Of a stretch of DNA of 64,000 nt, positions 23,038 to 32,938 are shown in pieces; within the stretch, counting starts at the first letter, position 1, and each line of letters begins with the position of its first letter. The position numbers and the translations under genes were made by a program. The DNA is from Vanessa cardui (taxonomy: Eukaryota > Arthropoda > Insecta > Lepidoptera > Nymphalidae): contig NC_061133.1 in the NCBI RefSeq assembly GCF_905220365.1, positions 8,856,171-8,920,170 of the forward strand. Direction: 5' to 3'. The notes beneath the pieces are model-generated. The model saw nothing but the letters and a program-made list of their open reading frames with translations. It ran no database searches and was not told the origin of the DNA.

Positions 23038-24490
23038 AATGGGTAATAATGAAATCAAACCTATCATTTGAATTATTTTAAAGAAATGCTACATATGCAC
23101 ACTAAATTATACACTAAATTATATTTTTTACGTTATAAATAGTCAAAACAAAAATAAACGGATTGATTAAAGAGTATGTTTTATTCCTCAACTTGACATC
23201 GAATTTTGACTTTCTCTATATTTCTCTATATATTATCTAACTGATGAAATAGAATACTTTATTCATATAACGATGTTCTTCAAGTACATGAGTTTACTTT
23301 GATATTCTGGTTTATTAAAACTTTTCTGTTATAATTAAAAGGCTATTAACTTCCTTAAATGATTTAAACAGAAACGACACTGCATATACTAACTTATATT
23401 TTTGATATCTTAGCATCTCTTTTGTCTCGCCTGCTACACGGATGAAGAGCATAGGTAGCCATTGTCACCTTTAATCTAGAGCGTGAAAGCCTTCACATAG
23501 TCGATGAAGACGTATTTATATGAAGTAAACTATATTATTTAGTAATACAGTCGGTATTGTACTTCTACGTTGTGTCGAAAAGCAGGAGAAAGTCTGACTT
23601 TTCAACCGTTGTACATTTTTTATTTTCATTACCCGTTAAAATCCTACGTCGTTTTACCTTTTGATCACGATTCTCGAGTCTAATTTTCGTTTATCCCTGC
23701 AAACAAGTTGTGTCATTGGTGTAGCGCGGACAGAATAACCACTCTGCATAATATGGTTGCTGGATGTGTCCCATGTGAATTGCAGAAAAGTTAGGTGTTT
23801 ATGACATTTAGAGAATATAATAAGAAATGCTTGTATAACTTGTATAATATGTCGTGTAATATATACGTCGTATTGGTTATGCAAAAAAAATGGTAGATGC
23901 CATTTTTTGTAAAAAGGTCACATTTTTTTTATTTTGTATAAATCTTAGTTTTAACGTTAGGTTTTCACTTGCATAGTTGCAAAGAAATTTTGTAATTGAT
24001 TCTTCTAAAACTCATAAGATTATCTACAAACTGCACATCTTAAAACTTTTGTCGTCAAACCATTTGTAGTTGATTAATTTTATTAAAATCATATTATTTA
24101 ATATTAATTAAATTTAAGAGTAAATAAAAATAATAACATTTAATTTGTTAATACATTCTAAAGTTTCTTATTTGAATTTCTTGCATAATTCCGGGTCTAA
24201 ATTAATAAAATATACCTGTGTATATTCTGTTACAATTTTATTGTGCGTTTTTATCTGTATTTAATATTTATCGATTATCAAATATCTGTGTGATGGTAAA
24301 TGTAAATTTTATAAATGGCGCCTGGCGGTGCTTATTAGGGCTATAATATCAACTCTGTTAAATAAAAAATTGTTCACAGAATGATTGAAATAATATTTTA
24401 AGCTTAGATTTTGTGGTTTTCAAAACACGTAAATATTTGACGTGTTATCAGTATTTGTGTTATAAGGTATCCACAAGTTAGTTTTATAAA
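23038..24490. other. Intergenic between transporter and KCTD gene
   Basis: No coding exon recognised. A less AT-rich block at 23600-23800 has no clear frame. The last 200 bp, with a GC-rich patch AATGGCGCCTGGCGGTGC near 24317, are the likely KCTD promoter and 5' UTR. Confidence 0.45.
23153..23158 (+). terminator. Poly(A) signal of the transporter gene
   Basis: The first AATAAA after the stop codon lies about 116 bp downstream, within an A-rich run and before a T-rich stretch. Confidence 0.5.
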
Positions 24491-25541
24491 ATGTCGGGCG
24501 ATCACAAAACATTGATAAAGGGTAGCCCATCGCAATATGTAAAATTAAACGTAGGTGGAACTTTATTTTATACTACAATTGGTACTTTAACCAAAAGTGA
24601 TAATATGCTGCGAACAATGTTTAGCGGTAGAATGGAGGTTCTTACAGATTCGGAAGGTACCTAATTGTATTTTTTTACTAACATTAGTTATTTATCAAAC
24701 TATCTCGATATAATAATTTATGTGTACTTAATTTTTGTAGGATGGATATTAATCGATCGTTGTGGCAAGCATTTTGGTACAATTCTGAATTATCTTCGTG
24801 ATGGAACGGTGGCACTGCCTGATACATTTCGGGAAATAATGGAATTATTAGCTGAAGCTAAATACTTTTTAATCGAAGAGCTCACCGATTCATGCCAACA
24901 AGCTCTTAGTAAGAAAGAAAGAGAAGCAGAGCCAATATGCAGAGTTCCTTTAATAACATCGCATAAAGAAGAACAACTTCTCATTATGTCAACTTCTAAG
25001 GTAAATATACAATTGAATTATGATATTTATGGCAACATAAACTATATATAGTATTAGTTTTGAAATAATTATTTTGTTCTTCCCACAGCCTGTTGTAAAA
25101 CTGCTGATCAACAGACACAATAACAAGTACTCTTATACTAGCACGTCAGATGATAATTTGCTAAAAAATATTGAGTTATTTGACAAGCTATCTCTACGCT
25201 TCAGTGGGCGTGTCCTTTTTATAAAGGATGTTATTGGTTCCAATGAAATTTGCTGCTGGTCCTTCTTTGGTCATGGAAAAAAGTGTGCTGAAGTTTGTTG
25301 CACATCAATTGTTTATGCAACTGATAAGAAACATACTAAAGTAGAATTTCCTGAAGCCAGAATATATGAAGAAACATTAGGCATTTTACTGTATGAAAGT
25401 AGGAATGGACCTGACCAAGACTTGATTCAAGCCACGTCATCACGTGGTGCTGTTGGTGGCCTGTCTTGCACAAGTGATGAAGAAGAAGAGCGCTCTGGCT
25501 TAGCTCGTTTGAGGTCAAATAAGCAGAACAATCAATCTTAG
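24491..25541 (+). CDS. KCTD10/13/TNFAIP1: BTB/POZ adaptor for CUL3 (KCTD10/KCTD13/TNFAIP1 type, BACURD)
   Basis: Three exons, 24491-24656, 24741-25000 and 25089-25541, give 292 residues, close to the ~310-330 of vertebrate relatives. The BTB (T1-like) domain spans about residues 15-110 (YVKLNVGGTLFYTT, MLRTMFSGRMEVLTDSEGWI, DRCGKHFGTILNYLRDG). The C-terminal half is strongly family-like (NKYSYTSTSDDNLLKNIELF, GRVLFIKDVIGSNEICCWSF, VCCTSIVYATDKKHTKVEFP, EARIYEETLGILLYESR). The family recruits substrates such as RhoA to the CUL3 ubiquitin ligase and forms oligomeric rings. One insect gene corresponds to the three vertebrate paralogues, so no single vertebrate name is exact. The tail is shorter than in vertebrates and ends NKQNNQS. 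Confidence 0.95.
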
Positions 25542-27753
25542 CGGTTACAGTCCGGTTTGGCTCGCCTCCGGAGCTCCAAACGTACAAACGTTTGATACCA
25601 AGCCGGTTTTTACTTTCCTCTGTGCTGGCTACCATGCTTAGGATTTTAAATTTGACTGAACTATTGTCTACACTGTGAGTCAACTTTCTGTGACTTCCTT
25701 GTCTAATGGTGATTTTGAACATTAAGTGAATGAAGCATTTACTCTGAAAAGTTGGAAACATGGACAATACACATTAGTGTACACAGAATGAGTGATAATA
25801 TACACACAACATGTTTTAAGGTTTTAGTTCATGATATGTAAATTGAATTAATCAGCCCACAAGACAATGTAAGGGTGTTTCCTTTTAAGGAAAGGGTTTA
25901 AAAACATTTTATAACAAGTCATGAACTAAAATATTATCATTTACTAGTATCGGTAATATATAGATATTACTGGTAGCATTATTAGATCTACAATGTGTAA
26001 ATGTATGTATGCTTCTTACAATATTTACCTAATGAGAAGAGTACATAAATTTTATTTCTGTTCAAATTGCAGTATTGTATTTGTTTATGAATGTTTAAAG
26101 ATAGTTGATGTTTTACCAATTCAAACATTTTTTTCCTATTTCCTTCATACTTGAAAAGCATATTTATTTAATAAATGAGTATTAAAGACAGAATTTGCTG
26201 AGTAGTATTTTAACATTATGAGAACTGTGTACAACTTTTATAGTACATTATTCATAGAATAAGATTAAAAATTTATCACATAATTGACAGCTCAATAATA
26301 TGCCAAATTGATGTTGTCTTTAAAAATTAGATCCAAGTCTATATTTAGGCTATGTATTTAAATTATTCTAGCAGTACTCTATTAGAATGGTCTTAATGTA
26401 ATTGTATGTGCACTTAAGTATGGAGATAGAAATTCCAAAACATAAAATTGAAAACAGGTAAAAGAATATTAAAAATTTTCAAAGATGTATTTATTGTTAC
26501 TATGAACTGAACTTGAGTTATTTCAAATACTACTTTTTTAGTGATATATAGTATAGTTGAATTTGCATTAGTCATGATAAATGTTCCCAAGATGTAGATG
26601 GTAGGTGCAGTGGCAAGTAGTGGCCTCTCACATTAAATATAAGGTGCATGTTCAATGTATTTATGTGTATCTTTAGCATTAAGTTGTGATATAGCGGGGA
26701 AGTTAACTTGAGACCTTTTTGGATAAAGACACCTTGACAGATGTCATGTTAAAATTAATGGTAATACATATTTTATCTCTGAATGAAAACATTTAATGAA
26801 TATTTTTGAAATTATGTACTGCTATCTGAGGTCTCAAGTAAGCTTTGAGTTGATGATTATGCATGTTTAAAATGAGATGTTATTGATGCCACTAGTTAAA
26901 AAGCTGAGTCTAGTCTGATATTTATTGTTCCAATTCTATTGTAATGAGAATATTTATATCAGTGGGAATGATTTGAGGCTATTACTTATTTGTTATCCTG
27001 TAAGACATATTTTTAAGCCTTTCCAATTTAAAGTTATGAAGTGTTGATAGATTGACTTTATATCTCTCTTATATTGTGTATTTAAAATATTTACCTTTAA
27101 AAATGTCTAAGTCATATGAATATTTGACCATAGAAAAGTTTACTTCATTAGATTGAGGTTCAAATTGATTAAAACTAAGTGTCTACAAAGTAATAATAAT
27201 ACATCATTTATGTATAACATCTTAATAAATGTTTATCTCTTTTTAAATATATGCTCACTGTTTAGATGTCACATTACTGTTGTTTTATTTTAGTAATATC
27301 GTACATCCAAATACCTAATTATTCTTAGTTTCTCCGAAAGGTATGGGTAATTTTTATATATATTTGCCCAACATGTATGTATGTTAAATAAAATATTATT
27401 AAATAATTTTGCAATTTCTTCAAATACATATATGGAGTATCATCCTTATGTAGTTTCTTTTGATTGTTATACATGAAGAATCAGGTAGGTATTATTTCAA
27501 AAATCATTAATTTCAGTAATTGGTTACAATATATTTATATAATATGTGACTCAATTTCATGGTTTGAGGGACTGACAGCACTTTTTTGGGATTGGATATT
27601 AGATAGTTTGATAAATATTTAGCGAAGCTCTACTATTTGTTTATCCAAATTTACCTCAGAATTATTTCACATTACAGTAAATAATTATTTAACCTTATAC
27701 ACCTTGTACACATTATAATAACTAAAGGAATTAAACCCTTCCAGTTCATATTT
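25542..27753 (+). other. Probable long 3' UTR of the KCTD gene and intergenic DNA
   Basis: About 2.2 kb with no gene and no recognised repeat. Several AATAAA hexamers occur (around 26170, 27224 and 27387), so alternative 3' ends are possible. The low repeat content contrasts with the flanks and fits a long UTR, but this is inference. Confidence 0.4.
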
Positions 27754-27759
27754 TTTATT
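27754..27759 (-). terminator. Poly(A) signal of INO80B
   Basis: AATAAA on the minus strand (TTTATT on plus) lies about 60 bp past the INO80B stop codon. Confidence 0.55.
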
Positions 27760-27817
27760 TTTAATATCAAAGTAATAAAACACAATTTTTAACAATTAAA
27801 CTCATATTATTTTTATA

Positions 27818-28913
27818 CTAATGACATTCATTTGCAAGTAAATTTTTCTTATAACATTCTAGGCTACATAATGGTACATTTGTTTTGGAACAGTTGTATT
27901 TTTTTATTTGATTACATCCATCAACACCGCACATTGTTGGTTTTGGAGCATCTATTGGTGGTTTGTTTTCTAAAGGGAATGGTATACCCGGTGGAAGAGA
28001 TAGTGATATATCATTATCCCTATTTTTGTACACTATCATAGGTTCCCATTTCCTAATCGGTTTCCCCCTTTGTGAATTTTTAAGGTTTTTAGATTCTTGT
28101 TTCTTTAGGAGCCGGTCCATAGTTTTCTTTTTATCTTTTTCCCTCTTTTCATCAGCCAGTTGTTTTCGCTTCTGTGATTTTAATGCAGCTTTTTGTATGG
28201 CTTCAGCTGTCATGACTTTTTCTTTATAACCTGAGGGTAGTGCAAGCAATACCTCCCTACCAGGACTTGTCTCTTTATCAGTGCCTCTTTCATACATGGC
28301 TCTTTGTCTTGCAGTCATCATTTTAGGATCTTTAGGTTTAATTTTCTTTAATTCCTCATCAACCTGTAATTATACAAATTATATAAGTAGTGAAAATTTA
28401 ATTGAAATAACAGTATAATTTTAAAAAATACCTCTTCAAGTTTTCCAGATTTTATTGCATCAAGCCATCGTTCCTCTTCACTTGAAGTGCCACTATCACG
28501 ACCTTTTGTTTTCTTCTTTTTGGAGGACACCTTTGGTGGGGTGCTTGATGATGATCCTGGCATCGACTTTCGTGAGTCCGAAGATGACTTAACAGCTTGG
28601 GCTTTTAGAAGGTCGGCTGCTGATGTACTTGGGAGTTCTTTTTTGGACTTCATTTTAAAAGATTTATCTATACCCTCCTCGTAGGCGACATCAATTGAAC
28701 TATCACTATCATAATCGTTGTCGAACTTTCGTTTTTTGTGTTTTTTATGTTTATGACGTTTATGTTTCTTTTGTGGAGAAGCATCTAAAAAATTGTTACA
28801 TTGTTGAGTTTAAATTGTATGTTATTTTTTTTTCAATAAAATACTAAAGTAATTTCTTTACCGATGACTATTTCATCCTCCGTGGTACTTTGATCGCGTT
28901 GTCTTCGTACCAT
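27818..28913 (-). CDS. INO80B: INO80 complex subunit B (PAPA-1 domain and HIT zinc finger)
   Basis: Three exons, 28913-28862, 28784-28432 and 28363-27818, give 316 residues. After a short acidic start comes a basic His/Lys-rich tract (KKHKRHKHKKHKKRK), likely nuclear, then a Ser-rich segment. EEERWLDAIKSGKLEEVDEE begins the conserved Ies2/PAPA-1 region, which continues with MMTARQRAMYE and a Lys/Arg-rich helix (KSQKRKQLADEKREKDKK) and ends near SLPPGIPFPLE. The C-terminus is a HIT-type zinc finger (CGVDGCNQIKKYNC, then PLCSLECYKKN, then a terminal CH). INO80B is part of the INO80 ATP-dependent chromatin remodeller that slides nucleosomes and exchanges H2A.Z (family knowledge). Length and domain order match the family. 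Confidence 0.93.
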
Positions 28914-29288
28914 TTTCTTTTAAAATCGTAGTTTTAGATTTTTAACTTTATTTATAGCTGAATTTTAATAAAAATCGATACTAACAGTTTCGTGAATTTC
29001 TAATGTAAATAATATAAAATCGTGATATTGGCAGCAATTCAAATCTGTCATTTTATTTGTTTATGATCTGTGGATGTCAGCTTTGGACGCGAGTCACATA
29101 ATCCATATTATGACGGTACTACACTGACGGTACTACAAAACAATATTGCGTTTTTTGTCTAAATATTTTGTAGTTTTATAATTGTATATAATTTGTCACT
29201 TTTTACATTAAGAAATTAAACTTTTAAACTCAAATTAAATTCAATGTATAAAGTGAACACCACTCATAGACAATTCATAGAGCAATAA
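28914..29288. other. INO80B upstream region
   Basis: Probable promoter and 5' UTR; AT-rich, with no TATA box or coding seen. Confidence 0.4.
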
Positions 29289-29412
29289 TGTTTTTTTTTT
29301 TTATGAAATAGGCAGGCGTATAAATGGCGTATAGACAATTGGCGCCTTGTGGGAATTCTGACACCGATCTTAAGAATTAAGTATATAATGAGTGGGTGGT
29401 ATTTACCCAGAC
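29289..29412 (-). mobile_element. Metulj-like SINE, reverse orientation, internally deleted
   Basis: It starts (plus) with a T run then ATGAAATAGGCAGGCGTATA (3' end of the SINE in reverse) and finishes with GAGTGGGTGGTATTTACCCA (5' block in reverse). The middle ~180 bp are missing. Confidence 0.6.
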
Positions 29413-29533
29413 AGCCAATAATTTTAAAGTATATTGTAGGCTAATTATTTTACTGCCTTTAATTATTACATTTTTTTATTTGTTTGAAGTGGCTTCGGTG
29501 ACTTCCTATTCCACCGGAGAATGTGTTTATAAA

Positions 29534-29582
29534 AGCACTAGATGTTTTAAAATATGGTAAATATTTTAAAACATCTAGTGCT
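29534..29582. repeat. Perfect 22-bp inverted repeat (hairpin), 5-nt loop
   Basis: Arms 29534-29555 and 29561-29582 are exact complements (arm begins AGCACTAGATG); loop GGTAA. It is AT-rich, with no match to a known RNA gene. Confidence 0.95.
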
Positions 29583-30469
29583 AATATAAATCGGCAAGTA
29601 CATAGTTCAGTAGCAGTTAGGTAGTTGTTAAGTATTTAGTTAAAAAAACACAGTAAAAATTAGGTGTATTAGGCACATGATAGAAATTTTAAGCTTAAAA
29701 TCTTGGAATGATTTTTATCTTCGGTTAATCAACTTGCTAAAAGAAACAGTATGGTGTACATATGTATGGAAGATATAATTATGTAGGATGTAAATCCATT
29801 GGTTTTGCCTTTGATCTATTTTCAAATGTGTCTGATTTGTCGTCCCGTTCGATTATGAATTACTCTCAAAAGGAATAAAGAACGGTCTCCCTCGAGATTC
29901 GAGACTGCTAATAATGAAACCGATCAGCACGACAACATAATTAAAATAAATCTATTTATAGTAATGACATTTAGCTTTACTTGTCGGAGAGGGTTGACAG
30001 ATAATTTTGTTAATCTGCTTATTATCGCATATTGCAAGACTTTTGGGGGTGGTATTCTTGGTTTTACTTTATTCATAGTATATATGAATGACATACACTG
30101 TTGTACAGACGCAGAAGTAATTATGTATTGCTAAAACGACGGCAGCTATTTTATTTGAAGGAGCGTCCTCAGATGAATCTTACTTAAATGCAGAGTAAGA
30201 ATGAAGCAAATAATAACTTAATCTTTTAACACTAAATCCCTGTAAAAATATTTTTTTATGTTTTCAAAAACCATGAACAACTATCGCCTTAGAAAATATA
30301 CTCGTAATACCTCCTAACCCAAATATTTTTTGTTGCCATTGACCCTACTTAACAACCTAGTTAAATTATTAATTGTAGGGATTAGACATTATCACAGTCT
30401 CGTGATGAACAGTTGTTTAACTGTTTAGTGGGTTAAATTGTAATAATGACCTGATCAATTATCAAATAT

Positions 30470-30790
30470 CTATACATACATATAATAAAATTGGAGACTG
30501 TTTGTAATATTAAAATAGCCCTTTTTTACCCAATGCCTGTGTATGTATACACAGTATATATACCAAAATTACATTTGTTACAATATTTGTCGGCCTGTCT
30601 GTCGGTCTATCCGTCTGTTTGTTCCGGCTAAACTCTGGAACGGCTGGAACGATTTTGTCGGGACTTTCACTGGCAGATAACTGATATAATAAGGAGTAAC
30701 TTATATTTATTTATACTATTTTACTTATATTATTTTATATTTTTTTGTTAAATTCAAACGCGTACAAGGTCGCGGGCATAGCTATTTGAT
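30470..30790 (+). mobile_element. Helitron-like non-autonomous fragment
   Basis: It contains GGCCTGTCTGTCGGTCTATC, GCTAAACTCTGGAACGGCTG, ACTTTCACTGGCAGATAACT and AATAAGGAGTAACTTA, and ends GGTCGCGGGCATAGCTAT. The tail resembles the CGCGGGC...CTAG 3' end of lepidopteran Helitron-like elements, with the last base changed. A tRNA-derived SINE inserted just 3' of it. Confidence 0.5.
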
Positions 30791-30822
30791 AATAATATTT
30801 GATAGTAGATCTGGATTTGCAA

Positions 30823-31123
30823 CAACAACAACAGCCTGTAAATTCCCACTGCTGGGCTAAAGGCTTCCTCTCCCTTTGAGGAGAAGGTTTGGATCGTATT
30901 CCACCACGCTGTTCCAATGCGGGTTGGTGGAATACACATGCGGCAGAATTTCTATGAAATTTGTCACATGCAGGTTTCCTCACGGTGTTTTCCTTCACCG
31001 CTGAGCACGAGATGAATTATAAAGACAAATTAAGCACATGAATCAGCGGTACTTGCCTGGGTTCGAACCCGCAATCATCGGTTAAGATGCACGCGTTCTA
31101 ACCACTGGGCCATCTCGACTCTT
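30823..31123 (-). mobile_element. tRNA-derived SINE, full length, 11-bp target duplication
   Basis: It is flanked by TGGATTTGCAA at 30812-30822 and 31124-31134. In minus orientation it begins with an A box (TGGCCCAGTGG) and a B box (GGTTCGAACCC). It then has GATTCATGTGCTTAATTTGT, CTCAGCGGTGAAGGAAAACA, CGTGAGGAAACCTGCATGTG and TAGCCCAGCAGTGGGAATTT, and ends in a (TTG)n-like tail. Intact pol III boxes and near-identity to the copy at 49307 point to recent activity. Confidence 0.9.
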
Positions 31124-31134
31124 TGGATTTGCAA

Positions 31135-31909
31135 AACAAATTAAAAATAGTCCTGGGAACTATAAATACATAAATTCATTGTCTATATTTTTACGTATAC
31201 CATTTTCCATTTTTTATTTATTTTTGAATTCAAAAGTCTAGTCAAATTTCAAAAACGCGTCTGCTATATGAATCACGGAAAAGGGTTTAAAACGAGGAAA
31301 AAATTCATTACCTTTTTGAGATTTGAAATGGTGCTATTGTAAAAGTTATCTTATATTCGAAAAAGAAACAGGAAATCATGGGAAAAAATATTTGGTATTG
31401 TAGGTGACTAAGAGTTTCCAGAGAAAGTATTTTTCAGACAGTCAGCTGTGCGTTTTTTAAATGAGCGTAGTCGTGAAGAAGAAGTGAATTCTACCAACTT
31501 TTGAGTATTTGACAGCGACTCTCAGATAACCCGGATATGTGGTATTCCTATTCTTATTTCTAATACCCCAAGCTACTTGGTTACTCGAAAACCATAAGAA
31601 ATGTTCACTGCAATGAAAAAAGTCTTAAGAAGATATAATGAACAATACCGGTACAGGTTCATCATACATTTTCAATCATAAGCGGCATATTTTGAATCAA
31701 TTAGTCAATTAATTCTATTTGAGACATTGTTTAGTTTTCATTCCCTGTATCAAAGTTCTGTGATGTACGTTTTCAATTATTGTCATATAAGATACAATTA
31801 TCTTCACAAGTAACAATCCGATTTGCAATTTCCCTCCTATTCAATGGGCAAGTTTCGACGCCATTTTATTATTGTTTTTCAATAACAAATAAGTAAGTAT
31901 TTCTAAAGG
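31135..31909. other. Intergenic, nothing recognised
   Basis: Moderately complex AT-rich DNA without gene or known repeat. Confidence 0.45.
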
Positions 31910-32172
31910 AGAATTAATAGCATTAAATGTTTAAATATATACAAATATGAAATAAAACTAGTTACTGTATAAACCGCGTGGAATGGTGGCAAGAATGCTA
32001 GCAGCATTTCACCGTTGAATCGCAATTCCGATCCTCTGGGCAAAAAATGAACCAGCCCTCCTGTCACCAGTGGAGGCAATGAGGCGAGGTGTTTTAATTT
32101 TGATGAAGCTTTTTGCACCACTACTCCAAGGGCCAAGCGTTTCGACAGCAAATGGAACAAAAAAGTTGTTCA
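31910..32172 (-). mobile_element. C-terminal remnant of a retroelement-like protein and its 3' tail
   Basis: Minus-strand reading gives FVPFAVETLGPWSSGAKSF followed by RRAGSFFAQRIGIAIQRGNA before a stop. This tail (ETLGPW, then QRISLAIQRGNA) is familiar from the ends of reverse-transcriptase-type mobile element proteins in insects and molluscs. The 3' part (about 31910-32010) recurs at 60715-60840. The fragment is 5'-truncated. Confidence 0.6.
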
Positions 32173-32287
32173 ATGAATTCATAGGATACTTACTTTCCGA
32201 GCTTGTTGATTTGTATAATTTGACGTTCAGTTACTGGTACAACAAATATGTACGTTTTGTGTAGCGTCTGCTGCGTCAGGACTACGA

Positions 32288-32331
32288 CGAAACTCATTCG
32301 AGTGTATTTATATACACTCGAATGAGTTTCG
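32288..32331. repeat. Perfect 20-bp inverted repeat (hairpin), 4-nt loop
   Basis: Arms 32288-32307 and 32312-32331 are exact complements (CGAAACTCATTCGAG...), loop TTAT. No adjacent T run, so it is not a typical pol III or bacterial terminator. Confidence 0.95.
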
Positions 32332-32799
32332 CGCAATAAATTACATATATTGTAATATTTAAATTAGGAATTTAAAGTATAATGAATAAAAATGCAGGCA
32401 TATTTACTAACTACTAACATGAAAAGATATTTCGAAGGTCCTAAGAAAATTGAAGTAGTGCTTAGTTAATTACATCTTAAAAATATTAAGATATATTCTT
32501 TATTTAAAAAAAACTACATTTTGTTGAAAATCGGAATAAAAACTGCGAGTCCGAAGGGAAAGAGCTCTACCCGTGAACGTTTTTAGCTTATTTAGTGCTT
32601 CCGCGATGGAAAAATAACGTTAACAAACCAAGCGTTATTAATTTCTTCTTTATATTCGATCCGACAGCATTTTTCCATGTTGTTCAATTTTGAAATATTG
32701 CTTCGTATGTAGCAGATTTATGGGCGAAACTTTAAAAATGGTAATATAAAATTTATGTGTTACAAAAAACGTGATTAAAAATTGGGGTTATCGGTTTAA

Positions 32800-32935
32800 C
32801 CGCCTGGCCACGGGAAATTCGCCGACACGAAATTTCGCGCCGTGGGAACGGGGAAGCTTCTTGCGAATGAAACAAATGTATAGCAATGTACTTGCTTCGA
32901 ATATTCGCGACCGCGAATTTCCCGTCGCCAGGCGG
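32800..32935. mobile_element. 136-bp MITE with TAA target duplication
   Basis: The ends are inverted repeats: left CCGCCTGGCCACGGGAAATT, right (complement) CCGCCTGGCGACGGGAAATT, one mismatch over 20 and continuing to TCGC. It is flanked by TAA at 32797-32799 and 32936-32938. A 3-bp TWA duplication is the PIF/Harbinger habit. The open frame across it is a by-product of its GC content. Confidence 0.8.
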
Positions 32936-32938
32936 TAA

